NCBI GenBank assembly: GCA_031430875.1
Contig: JANPCI010000179.1
Location: forward strand, 1-35,769
Source: Sva-07 sp031430875
GTDB taxonomy: Bacteria; Actinomycetota; Acidimicrobiia; Acidimicrobiales; Ilumatobacteraceae
Direction of reading: 5' to 3'
DNA: 35,769 nucleotides
A program made the position numbers and the translations under genes. The stretch's first letter is position 1; each line of letters begins with the position of its first letter. This document shows, piece by piece, positions 24,377-30,995 of the stretch. A model generated the notes under the pieces. The model ran no database searches, had not been told where the DNA came from, and was given only the letters and a program-made list of their open reading frames with translations.

Positions 24377-24447
24377 CGTGCGAAACCCACCTGCGATGAG
24401 ATCCAGGTGCACCTGCTGCACCGGAACCTCATCGCAGCCTTCGCACG
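24377..24447. repeat. 71-bp three-segment hairpin between MFS and Nudix genes
   Basis: Three nested arm pairs form one long foldback: CGTGCGAA (24377-24384) with TTCGCACG (24440-24447); CTGCGATGAG (24391-24400) with CTCATCGCAG (24428-24437); GGTGCA (24406-24411) with TGCACC (24417-24422) around loop CCTGC. All 24 pairs are perfect. It ends 11 bp before the Nudix -10 hexamer. It could be a terminator of the MFS transcript or a structured RNA. Confidence 0.8.
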
Positions 24448-24458
24448 ACGCCAACTCG

Positions 24459-24464
24459 TACGCT
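24459..24464 (+). promoter_or_regulatory. -10 hexamer for the Nudix hydrolase
   Basis: TACGCT lies 6 nt before ATG 24471, indicating a leaderless transcript that begins after the upstream hairpin. Confidence 0.5.
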
Positions 24465-24470
24465 TGTCGG

Positions 24471-25004
24471 ATGGAGTGGACGGTGCACGGCGAGCGAACG
24501 TTGTACGACAGCGAGTGGATGCGCCTTGCGCTCGTCGATGTCGAGCTGCCGAGCGGTCCCCGCTTCGAACACCACGTGTTGCGGATGCCCGCCGAGGCCG
24601 CTGGTGTCGTCGTCGACGACCCCGCCCGCGGCGTGCTCTTGCTCTGGCGCCATCGCTTCATCACCGGCACGTGGGGATGGGAGATCCCCGCCGGTCGCGT
24701 CGACAACGGTGAGTCGGCCCTCGAGGCTGCTACCCGCGAGACCCTGGAAGAGTCGGGTTGGGAGCCCGGTCCCCTGACGCTACTCACTCGCTACTTCCCG
24801 AACAACGGCACGACCGACGCGGCATTCAGCGTCTTCCTGGCCACCTCGGCCACGTACGTCGGCGAACCGACCGACCCCGACGAAGCCGAACGCGTCGAGT
24901 GGCTCTCGTGGAGCACGATACGTTCCGAGATCGAAGCCGGCCGCGTCCGCGACGGCCTGTCGCTCACCGGGCTGCTGTACCGCCTCGCCTTCACCAACCG
25001 CTGA
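24471..25004 (+). CDS. Nudix hydrolase (ADP-ribose pyrophosphatase-like)
   Basis: The 177-residue protein has a complete Nudix box at residues 75-97 (G-RVDNG-E-SALEAAT-RETLEESGW, matching G-x5-E-x7-RE-x2-EE-x-G-x). Before it, GVLLLWRHRFITGTWGWEIP resembles the ADP-sugar pyrophosphatase group, where the W-x-x-P-A-G turn precedes the box. The loop after the box (TRYFPNNGTTDAAFSVFLAT) fits too. Such enzymes cleave ADP-ribose or other nucleoside diphosphates linked to X; ADP-glucose would be notable next to an alpha-glucan locus, but this cannot be decided from sequence. The start is fixed by the TACGCT hexamer. Followed after 59 bp by a small conserved gene. Confidence 0.88.
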   Translation: MEWTVHGERTLYDSEWMRLALVDVELPSGPRFEHHVLRMPAEAAGVVVDDPARGVLLLWRHRFITGTWGWEIPAGRVDNGESALEAATRETLEESGWEPGPLTLLTRYFPNNGTTDAAFSVFLATSATYVGEPTDPDEAERVEWLSWSTIRSEIEAGRVRDGLSLTGLLYRLAFTNR

Positions 25005-25063
25005 CTCCACCGGCGCTCGGCTCTCATCTGCGACCCCATCGCCGAGGTGTGGCAGGGTGGAGC

Positions 25064-25453
25064 ATGGCGTTCGGTCAGTCGTCGGGTCCGCCCGCAACGG
25101 GTCAGCAACTACGTGAGCTCCTCGAACTGCTCGCGGCGGCTGGGCACGCCGATTTTCGTGATGCGCGAGGGCCGATGGGATTCACGCAGCGTCAGGCGGC
25201 CGGCAAGTTCACCCGCGACGAAGCCGAGGAATTCATCGAACGCCTCCAGTCCGAGGTGTTCGGCGACGGACCGCCGGTCAGCTCGGCCGCCTCGGTGCCC
25301 ACCCGTCCGTCATCGTCGAAGATTGCGCCACGCCCGCAGGTTCCGGACTCGCCCCGCCCGAGCTCACCACAGATCGCGCTCGACGGTGTCCCGGCGGAGG
25401 TTCTTGCAGCCGAACTGCAGCGCCGCGGCTGGGTCGTTCTCAACCCTGACTGA
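25064..25453 (+). CDS. Small conserved protein of unknown function
   Basis: The 129-residue protein has an N-terminal helical domain (TGQQLRELLELLAAAGHADF, RDARGPMGFTQRQAAGKFTR, DEAEEFIERLQ; residues about 12-66) that looks conserved. A Pro/Ser-rich linker (about 72-108) and a short C-terminal helix-strand motif follow (DGVPAEVLAAELQRRGWVVL). I recognise the style from actinobacteria but no named family. The QRQAAGKFTRDEAEE text could be a small helical binding module. ATG 25064 has GGTGGAG immediately upstream, one of the few clear ribosome binding sites here. It converges with the sugar dehydrogenase, 39 bp apart. Confidence 0.65.
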   Translation: MAFGQSSGPPATGQQLRELLELLAAAGHADFRDARGPMGFTQRQAAGKFTRDEAEEFIERLQSEVFGDGPPVSSAASVPTRPSSSKIAPRPQVPDSPRPSSPQIALDGVPAEVLAAELQRRGWVVLNPD

Positions 25454-25487
25454 CCGGGAGGACCACGCCTTTCGACGCACCCGGTGC

Positions 25488-25508
25488 CGGCATCAGACCC
25501 CGATGCCG
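25488..25508. terminator. Small hairpin at a convergent junction
   Basis: CGGCATC (25488-25494) and GATGCCG (25502-25508) form a 7-bp stem with a 7-nt loop. It overlaps the stop codon of the sugar dehydrogenase and faces the small conserved gene's stop. Confidence 0.4.
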
Positions 25509-27073
25509 TTGCGGGTGTCGAGAATCCGAGTGGGATTCGCGATCGGAGCAAAACCCGAACCCACCGGGAAGAAACCCGCAACATCAGCAAGCAGATCAAT
25601 CGTCGAGTAACTGAACACACACACCCTGCCACCCGCACCAGGCTTCGCCAGCACCAGGTTCGGCACCGTCTGGCCAGCGGCATAGTTCAAATTCGACGCC
25701 TCCGGACGCGGCTGCCCACACGGATACACCGTCGCAAACCCAGCCGCCACCGCATTCACCGCCGTCATGTTCAACGCCACCGCAACCGCATCCGACGGCA
25801 CCCCCGCCACACCAGCGACCTGCACCTCCAAGGTCTGACCGCCAGGAAGCACACCACCCACTCTGAGCTTGCGAACCTCCGAGGAACCGTTGAGCGTGTA
25901 GTAGAGCGCCGTGCCGGTCGGCTCGAGGACAAACGTCATGTCAGCAAGGCCGAATGCGCCGGTCAGAATCGGACTGTTGTAGTCGACGACGCCGGTCGCC
26001 GTCCGCAGCCACACGCGGCCGGATCCCCCATCGGCGAACAGGTAGCCGCCCTCGAACCCGACCGGCCATGCCCCACTCGGCACGAAAGCACCCGCTGTGA
26101 TGAACGTGCCGATCGAGCGCGGGTAATCCGTGATTGGATCGGTGATTCCGGCCGGCGGGCCGGCGCACGGCGGGTTCTGACCTCTCGGGCACTGCCCTTC
26201 ACGGGCATTCCATCCGTAGTTCGCGCCGGCCACACCATTGTTGACCTCCTCACGCGCGCTCTGGCCGACATCGTTGATGAAGAACCGCGTTGTCGGGCTG
26301 TTCGGGTCGAACGCGAATCGAAACGGGTTGCGCAGCCCCCAGGCATACAGCTCCGCACACGACGTGGCAGGCGTTGCGGGCAAGTTGCCTCGACTCCCGC
26401 AGGCAGCGGCCCCGAGCGCAGTGAGCGGATTCCCAGGCGCCGGTGCCCCGGTGAAACGGTCGAGCCGGAGAATCTTTCCGTTGAGCAGGCTGAGATCCTG
26501 CGCGGCGTCGTTGCTGCCGCCTGAGCCCGAGTCTCCCCGCGGGTCGCTGCCGGCGTCGCCGGTCGAGATGTACAAGTAGCCATCGACGCCGATGTCGAGG
26601 TCGCCACCGTTGTGGTTGCCGTTGACGGAGGAAATGTTGTCGATCAACACCTGTTCGGTCGCCACGTTGATGCTGTCGCCCGACATCACGAACGCGCTGA
26701 CCCGGTTCACGCAGCCTCCTGGCGACCCGGGCGCCGACCGGGTGTAGAAGACGTACACGCGCCCCGATGTCGCAAAGGTCGGATCGTGGGTGAATCCGAG
26801 CAGTCCGCGTTCGCCTCCCGCGCACACCGCCAGTTGAGCCGCGGGCGCACCGAGAAGTTGACCGGTGACGGTATCGATGAGTCGGATGCGGCCGGAGTCC
26901 TGCTCGAGGACGACGACGCGGTTGCCGGGCAGTGACTCGACGGCAGTGGGTGACGCAACCGACGCGACGCCCACATCCGTGAGGCCACCCGCGGGCGCAG
27001 CCTCCGCTGCCTCATACCCTTGGCCGACGACGACAGCCGACATGATCACGACCAGAACGGCGAGCAGGCGCAC
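25493..27073 (-). CDS. Secreted PQQ-type glucose/sorbosone dehydrogenase with C-terminal surface domain
   Basis: The 526-residue protein has a signal peptide (RLLAVLVVIMSAVVVGQGYE, cleavage near AEA-AP at 25-27) and a six-bladed GSDH propeller (about 35-400): GGERGLLGFTHDPTF, the NGNHNGGDLDIGVDGYLYIS calcium/PQQ region, then NPFRFAFDPNS and YGWNAREGQCP. Such enzymes oxidise sugars outside the cell with pyrroloquinoline quinone. Residues about 410-526 are a separate domain (VAVALNMTAVNAVAAGFATV, YPCGQPRPEASNLNY, ILDTRNGIGV) found at the end of varied secreted actinobacterial proteins. This domain uses G/T-ending codons (GCG, GTG, GGT, AAT, TGT) while the propeller prefers C-ending ones, suggesting a separately acquired cassette. 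GTG 27073 has TACTCT 6 nt upstream. Confidence 0.85.
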   Translation of the reverse strand: MRLLAVLVVIMSAVVVGQGYEAAEAAPAGGLTDVGVASVASPTAVESLPGNRVVVLEQDSGRIRLIDTVTGQLLGAPAAQLAVCAGGERGLLGFTHDPTFATSGRVYVFYTRSAPGSPGGCVNRVSAFVMSGDSINVATEQVLIDNISSVNGNHNGGDLDIGVDGYLYISTGDAGSDPRGDSGSGGSNDAAQDLSLLNGKILRLDRFTGAPAPGNPLTALGAAACGSRGNLPATPATSCAELYAWGLRNPFRFAFDPNSPTTRFFINDVGQSAREEVNNGVAGANYGWNAREGQCPRGQNPPCAGPPAGITDPITDYPRSIGTFITAGAFVPSGAWPVGFEGGYLFADGGSGRVWLRTATGVVDYNSPILTGAFGLADMTFVLEPTGTALYYTLNGSSEVRKLRVGGVLPGGQTLEVQVAGVAGVPSDAVAVALNMTAVNAVAAGFATVYPCGQPRPEASNLNYAAGQTVPNLVLAKPGAGGRVCVFSYSTIDLLADVAGFFPVGSGFAPIANPTRILDTRNGIGV

Positions 27074-27079
27074 CGCTCG

Positions 27080-27085
27080 AGAGTA
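27080..27085 (-). promoter_or_regulatory. -10 hexamer for the sugar dehydrogenase
   Basis: TACTCT on the minus strand lies 6 nt before GTG 27073, with no Shine-Dalgarno sequence. The gene is predicted leaderless. Confidence 0.5.
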
Positions 27086-27151
27086 CCCGAGGTCGGTGGG
27101 AAGGTAGCGGGACTCGGCCGCAGACCAGCGGTCGCGAGCCGAGCGGGAGGT

Positions 27152-27931
27152 TCAGTGGCCGGTGAACTCGGCCTTGCCGGGGCCGTGTTCGAGAAAGCTG
27201 GCAACGCCGATCTGCGCGTCGTCGGTCTCGAACACCTCGACGAACGCGGCGCGCTCCAGCGCAAGGCCATCGACCAGCGACGTCGAGAGCCCGTCGTCGA
27301 TCACACGCTTGGCAATCGCCTGCGCCGTGAGGGCCCCACCGGCCACCTCGGCGGCCAGTGCCAGTGCCCGGGCGTGCAGTTCATCGGGCGCGGCGACCTC
27401 GTCGACGAGCCCGATCCGCAACGCCTCCTCGGCGCGAACCTGACGGCCCGTGATGCACATCTCCTTGGCCCGACTGGCACCGATTGTTCGAGACAGCCGT
27501 TGGGTTCCACCGCCACCCGGGATGATCCCGAGCAGAATCTCCGGCTGCCCGAACACCGCCTTCTCCGAGGCGATCCGATAGTCACAGGCGAGGGCCAGCT
27601 CACAGCCTCCACCGAGTGCGTAGCCGCTCACCGCGGCGATCACGAATCGGGGCAGCGCCGCCAGCGCATCGAGCGTCGAATGGAACCCCGCAGCGATCGT
27701 GGCCGCCTCGGCCGGCCCTCCGAACTGTGAGATGTCGGCGCCGGCAGCCAGGATTCGGTCCCCGCCGGTGACGACGACCGCGCCAGGAAGGTCGGCCGCG
27801 AGTTCCGCGACGGCGCCACGGATCTCGGCGAGCAGCTCCTGGGAGAGGGCGTTGACCTTGCCGTTGGCGAGCGTGATGACAGCAACGCCATCATCTCGTC
27901 GATCGAGGGTGAGCAGTTCGAAATCAGCCAT
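27152..27931 (-). CDS. Enoyl-CoA hydratase/isomerase family protein
   Basis: The 259-residue crotonase-fold protein has the oxyanion-hole segments GGDRILAAGADISQF (about 57-70) and VSGYALGGGCELALACD (101-117), and the catalytic-site Glu residues Glu111 and Glu131 (FGQPEILLGIIPGGGGTQRL). Both Glu are present, so hydratase activity on short- or medium-chain enoyl-CoA is plausible; C-terminal FLEHGPGKAEFTGH is typical. It probably serves beta-oxidation or amino-acid catabolism; meaB upstream suggests propionate/methylmalonyl-CoA metabolism is active in the cell. ATG 27931 gives the family start. AAGACT 6 nt upstream is a weak -10 match. Its 5' side holds two hairpins and a 10-bp tandem array. 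Confidence 0.9.
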   Translation of the reverse strand: MADFELLTLDRRDDGVAVITLANGKVNALSQELLAEIRGAVAELAADLPGAVVVTGGDRILAAGADISQFGGPAEAATIAAGFHSTLDALAALPRFVIAAVSGYALGGGCELALACDYRIASEKAVFGQPEILLGIIPGGGGTQRLSRTIGASRAKEMCITGRQVRAEEALRIGLVDEVAAPDELHARALALAAEVAGGALTAQAIAKRVIDDGLSTSLVDGLALERAAFVEVFETDDAQIGVASFLEHGPGKAEFTGH

Positions 27932-27958
27932 GCGGCGAGTCTTGCCGATGACGCTGAC

Positions 27959-27989
27959 GCTCACCCGGGTCGGTCGAGACCGGGTGAGC
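27959..27989. repeat. 10-bp perfect inverted repeat upstream of the enoyl-CoA hydratase
   Basis: GCTCACCCGG (27959-27968) and CCGGGTGAGC (27980-27989) pair around an 11-nt loop, 28 bp upstream of the ATG. Position suits an operator or promoter-linked structure. Confidence 0.6.
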
Positions 27990-27995
27990 GAAAGA

Positions 27996-28051
27996 CCGGT
28001 TTGCGTGACATTTCCATTGGGACGGGCCGACCGAAGTGTCACGCAAACCGG
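27996..28051. repeat. 15-bp perfect inverted repeat
   Basis: CCGGTTTGCGTGACA (27996-28010) and TGTCACGCAAACCGG (28037-28051) are perfect inverted copies separated by 26 nt. It lies directly next to the previous hairpin and the 10-bp tandem array. Confidence 0.75.
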
Positions 28052-28060
28052 GTTGGCCGG

Positions 28061-28160
28061 GTGGAGCCGGGTGGAGCCGGGTGGAGCCGGGTGGAGCCGG
28101 GTGGAGCCGGTTTGAGCCGGGTGGAGCCGGGTGGAGCCGGGTGGAGCCGGTTTGAGCCGG
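28061..28160 (+). repeat. 10-bp minisatellite, ten units
   Basis: Ten uninterrupted 10-bp units: eight GTGGAGCCGG and two variants TTTGAGCCGG (units 6 and 10). A degenerate unit GGTTGGCCGG (28051-28060) precedes it. It fills the gap between the meaB stop and the hairpins upstream of the enoyl-CoA hydratase. The period is close to one DNA helical turn. No spacers, so not CRISPR. Confidence 0.95.
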
Positions 28161-28167
28161 GTTGGCG

Positions 28168-29130
28168 TCAGGCGTCGACCGCGGCGAGCATCTCGTCGGC
28201 GGCGGTCCAGGGGTCGGTGGAACGCTCGACGACAGCATCGGCGAGTTCATCCCACCGCTCACCCGAACAGACGAGACGAGCGCGTCGCCCGAGCCGCGTG
28301 GCAACGATCTCGCGCAACTCCTCGCGCAGGCGGAACGCTCGACGCTCGGCCAGGAGGCCGGACGACTCGGCGTACGCCCGATGGGCCAAGACCGCATCCC
28401 ACAACTCCGGTACGCCCTCGCCCGTCGATCCGATGGTCGGCAGAATCGGCGGACGCCACGTGTCGTGGGGCAGGTCGGACAGGTCGAGCATCTGCATCAG
28501 GTCACGGCTCGTCTCCTCGACGCCCTTGCGGTCGGCCTTGTTGATCACGAACACGTCGGCGATCTCCATGAGCCCGGCCTTGTTCGCCTGCACGCTGTCG
28601 CCCCAACCCGGGTTGACGACGACGACCGTGGTGTCGGCCTTGCCGGCAACCTCGACCTCGACCTGGCCGACGCCGACGGTCTCCACGAGGATCCAGTGCC
28701 GTCCGATCGCATCGAGCACCCGAACGGCTTCGGGCGTCGCCAGCGAGAGCCCTCCGAGATGGCCGCGTGTGGCCATCGAACGGATGAACACGCCGGGGTC
28801 GGTGGCGTGATCCTGCATCCGCACCCGATCGCCGAGGATTGCACCACCGGTGAACGGCGACGACGGGTCGATGGCGAGCACGGCGATCTCCAGATCCTGC
28901 GCCCGCAGGTGCCCGATCAGCGAGCTGGTCAGCGTGCTCTTGCCCGCACCGGGAGCGCCGGTCATGCCGACCGTGTAGCCCGATCCACTCAGCGGATAGG
29001 CGAGCCGACCGATGGTGCGGGCATCGTCGTCGCCACGCTCGATCAGCGACAGCAGTCGGGCGAGCGCACTGCGATCCCCATCGACAGCTGCTTGAAACAG
29101 CTCGGGCGCGGGGCGTTGACGTCGGCTCAC
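28168..29130 (-). CDS. meaB: MeaB/ArgK-type G3E GTPase (methylmalonyl-CoA mutase chaperone)
   Basis: MeaB protects and reloads adenosylcobalamin-dependent methylmalonyl-CoA mutase. The 320-residue GTPase has Walker A GAPGAGKST (58-66), the switch regions IDPSSPFTGGAILGDRVRMQ and VETVGVGQVEVEV, and the base-specificity NKAD; RGHLGGLS is also family-typical. An N-terminal helical arm precedes the G domain and a C-terminal dimerisation region follows. The mutase genes are not in the window. The GTG at 29130 is used; a NifU-type gene ends 10 bp upstream, so the two are cotranscribed. The transcript ends in the minisatellite region. Confidence 0.93.
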   Translation of the reverse strand: MSRRQRPAPELFQAAVDGDRSALARLLSLIERGDDDARTIGRLAYPLSGSGYTVGMTGAPGAGKSTLTSSLIGHLRAQDLEIAVLAIDPSSPFTGGAILGDRVRMQDHATDPGVFIRSMATRGHLGGLSLATPEAVRVLDAIGRHWILVETVGVGQVEVEVAGKADTTVVVVNPGWGDSVQANKAGLMEIADVFVINKADRKGVEETSRDLMQMLDLSDLPHDTWRPPILPTIGSTGEGVPELWDAVLAHRAYAESSGLLAERRAFRLREELREIVATRLGRRARLVCSGERWDELADAVVERSTDPWTAADEMLAAVDA

Positions 29131-29140
29131 GCGACTGGCC

Positions 29141-29392
29141 TCATGCCGCCTCTTCGGCGATGTTCACCACTTCGGTGACACCGTCGACACGGTCACGCAT
29201 GATGCGTTCGATCCCGCCCTTCAGCGTCTGCGTCGACGCCGGACATCCCACGCATGCGCCGATGAGTTCGACCGACACGATGCCGGTGGCCTCGTCGACG
29301 TCGTGCAGGATGATGTCACCGCCGTCGGCCTGCAACGCCGGGCGGATGACCTCGATGGTGGCTTCGACCTGTTCACGCATGACGAAGGCCAT
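29141..29392 (-). CDS. NifU C-terminal-domain Fe-S scaffold protein
   Basis: The 83-residue protein is a stand-alone NifU C-terminal domain: IRPALQADGGDIILHDVD, then VELIGACVGCPASTQTLKGG with C47-x2-C50, the pair that carries an assembling or transferred 4Fe-4S cluster between two subunits. It should deliver clusters to client proteins in the cytosol; MoaA in this window is a possible client type. It is 10 bp upstream of meaB on the same strand, an unusual pairing. Its ATG (29392) is 31 bp from GTG 29424 of the divergent membrane protein. Confidence 0.9.
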   Translation of the reverse strand: MAFVMREQVEATIEVIRPALQADGGDIILHDVDEATGIVSVELIGACVGCPASTQTLKGGIERIMRDRVDGVTEVVNIAEEAA

Positions 29393-29409
29393 TCAATCAG
29401 CCATGCTCG

Positions 29410-29415
29410 TACGAT
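29410..29415 (+). promoter_or_regulatory. -10 hexamer for the small membrane protein
   Basis: TACGAT lies 8 nt before GTG 29424. ATG 29403 would lie upstream of this hexamer, so GTG is favoured. Confidence 0.4.
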
Positions 29416-29423
29416 CGGTAGGC

Positions 29424-29639
29424 GTGCCCGCAGTCTTCGCCGCAGTCCTCACAAACGTCACGGCCCCCGTGCTCATTGCCCACCAGCGTGGCTGGGACGA
29501 AGCACTGCTCATCGGAGCCCCGATCCTGGCGATCATGGGCCTCCTCTGGCTCGCCAAGCGCCGGGTCGACGCCGCCCACGAGGCGTCCCACGGTGCCGGG
29601 TCAAACGTGACGGAATCCGACACCGACGATCACATTTGA
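29424..29639 (+). CDS. Small two-helix membrane protein of unknown function
   Basis: The roughly 71-residue product starts VPAVFAAVLTNVTAPVLIAH (first helix), then a short loop QRGWDEA, then LLIGAPILAIMGLLWLAKRR (second helix) and a polar tail. I do not recognise a family. The last residues, HGAGSNVTESDTDDHI, come from a copy of the 29-bp intergenic repeat that starts at 29584, so the original C-terminus has probably been replaced or extended. GTG 29424 is preferred to ATG 29403 because of the TACGAT hexamer. It is divergent from the NifU gene and converges with murA. Confidence 0.6.
   Translation: MPAVFAAVLTNVTAPVLIAHQRGWDEALLIGAPILAIMGLLWLAKRRVDAAHEASHGAGSNVTESDTDDHI
29584..29612 (+). repeat. 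29-bp intergenic repeat, copy 3
   Basis: Plus-orientation copy with one change near its start (CGTCCC instead of CGTCAC). It encodes the HGAGSNVT tail of the small membrane protein. Confidence 0.85.
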
Positions 29640-29665
29640 CCCGACACGTTTGACCCGGCACCGTG
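29589..29665. terminator. 21-bp perfect inverted repeat formed by repeat copies 3 and 4
   Basis: Two opposite copies give perfect 21-bp arms (29589-29609 and 29645-29665; core GTGCCGGGTCAAA) separated by 35 nt. A degenerate third half-copy (CACATTTGACCCG) lies in the loop. It sits between convergent stops, including the murA stop at 29672. Confidence 0.75.
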
Positions 29666-29670
29666 TGACG
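29642..29670 (-). repeat. 29-bp intergenic repeat, copy 4
   Basis: Minus-orientation copy with a changed left end (CGACAC instead of CGTCAC). It ends 1 bp before the murA stop codon. Confidence 0.85.
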
Positions 29671-29671
29671 T

Positions 29672-30973
29672 TCAGCGGCGTTCGATGTGGGCGCCGACGG
29701 CCGACAGGCGACCGACCAGGTCGTCGTAGCCGCGGTCGATGTGGTGGATCCCGGTGATCTCGGTCTCGCCTTCGGCGGCCAGTCCCGCAACGACCATGGC
29801 CGCTCCCGCCCGAATGTCGTGTGCCCGAACCGGAGCACCGGACAGTCGGGGCACACCACGTACAACGGCGTGATGACCGCTCGTTCGCACGTCGGCTCCG
29901 AGCCGCTGCAACTCCTCGACGTAGCGGAACCGTCCTGGGTAGAGGTTCTCCGTCACGATCCCGACGCCGTCGGCCACCGCCAGCATGGTGATGATGAGCG
30001 GCTTGTAGTCGGTGGCGATTCCCGGGTACGGCAACGTCGCCACGTCGATAGAACGCAGACGGTCGGGCGCGCTGACACGCAACCGATCGTTGCGTCCGCG
30101 CTCGCTCACGGTCGTGATCTCGAGGCCCATGTCGGCGAACCGGTCGAGCAACATCACCATATGGTCGGGGCGAGCGCCTTCGATGTCGAGCTCACCGCCG
30201 GCCACCGCGACCGCCGCGACGTAGGTGGCCGCCTGGATACGGTCCGGGACGGTGTGGTGCGACACAGCTCGCAACGATCCACGCTCGACCCCGTCGATCA
30301 CGAGCGTCGAGGTAGCGACGCCCGAGATCTGTGCACCCATCGCGATCAGGAACTCGCACAGGTCGGTTATCTCGGGTTCACGCGCCGCGTTGTTGATCGT
30401 GGTGCGGCCGTCGGCGAACACCGCTGCCGTCATCAGATTCTCCGTTGCACCGACGCTCGGGAAGTCGAACGTGATGTCGGCACCGTGCAACCGGTCGGCG
30501 GAGGCTTCGAGGTATCCGTGGCTGAATTTGAAGACGGCGCCCATGGCTTCGAGGCCGGCGATGTGCATGTCGATCGGACGTGATCCGAAGTCGTCGCCGC
30601 CCGGCATCGACAGGCGCAGGTGCCCGCACCGGGCGAGCAGCGGCCCGAGCACATTGATCGACGCCCGGATCCGTTCGACGAGCTCGTACGGCGCCACAGG
30701 TGTGAGGTCGCCGTTGTCGGTCACCAACAGGCGGTCCGGCGTCGGCCGCTCGATCGACACGCCGATCGCCTCGAGCAGGTCGCCCATGATGGTGACGTCG
30801 GCAATGTCGGGCACGTTGGTCAGCTCAAACGTTCCGTCGCACAGGAGCGTGGCGGCCATCAGTTTGAGCACCGAGTTCTTCGCTCCGGGGACGGCGACGG
30901 TGCCGGCGAGTGGACCATTGCCTCGCACGATGATCGTTGGCGCGTCGGTGAGCGCCTCGGAGATCGGATTCAT
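29672..30973 (-). CDS. murA: UDP-N-acetylglucosamine 1-carboxyvinyltransferase MurA
   Basis: MurA transfers enolpyruvate from PEP to UDP-GlcNAc, the first committed step of peptidoglycan synthesis. The 433-residue protein has the inside-out alpha/beta barrel motifs: LAGTVAVPGAKNSVLKLMAA (Lys32-Asn33), RASINVLGPLLARCG, and the active-site loop MPGGDDFGSRPIDMH. The position of the catalytic Cys in most bacteria (PGGCxIG) is Asp127, as in mycobacteria, where it gives fosfomycin insensitivity. Later landmarks are ATENLMTAAV, YPGIATDYKP and ENLYPGRFRYVEEL. ATG 30973 gives the family N-terminus; the frame is open further upstream but that stretch overlaps the divergent MFS gene and has no family match. 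22 bp separate the two starts. Confidence 0.96.
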   Translation of the reverse strand: MNPISEALTDAPTIIVRGNGPLAGTVAVPGAKNSVLKLMAATLLCDGTFELTNVPDIADVTIMGDLLEAIGVSIERPTPDRLLVTDNGDLTPVAPYELVERIRASINVLGPLLARCGHLRLSMPGGDDFGSRPIDMHIAGLEAMGAVFKFSHGYLEASADRLHGADITFDFPSVGATENLMTAAVFADGRTTINNAAREPEITDLCEFLIAMGAQISGVATSTLVIDGVERGSLRAVSHHTVPDRIQAATYVAAVAVAGGELDIEGARPDHMVMLLDRFADMGLEITTVSERGRNDRLRVSAPDRLRSIDVATLPYPGIATDYKPLIITMLAVADGVGIVTENLYPGRFRYVEELQRLGADVRTSGHHAVVRGVPRLSGAPVRAHDIRAGAAMVVAGLAAEGETEITGIHHIDRGYDDLVGRLSAVGAHIERR

Positions 30974-30981
30974 GGCCCACC

Positions 30982-30989
30982 AGTATGCT
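30982..30989. promoter_or_regulatory. Overlapping divergent promoters for murA and MFS transporter 2
   Basis: TATGCT on plus (30984-30989) precedes GTG 30996 by 6 nt. On minus, CATACT (30982-30987) precedes the murA ATG by 8 nt, a weaker match. The two hexamers overlap by four bases. Confidence 0.4.
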
Positions 30990-30995
30990 CCCGCC

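Noticed and set aside
28061..28160. CRISPR-like array
   Set aside because: Units are 10 bp and directly contiguous without spacers; no cas genes. It is a minisatellite.
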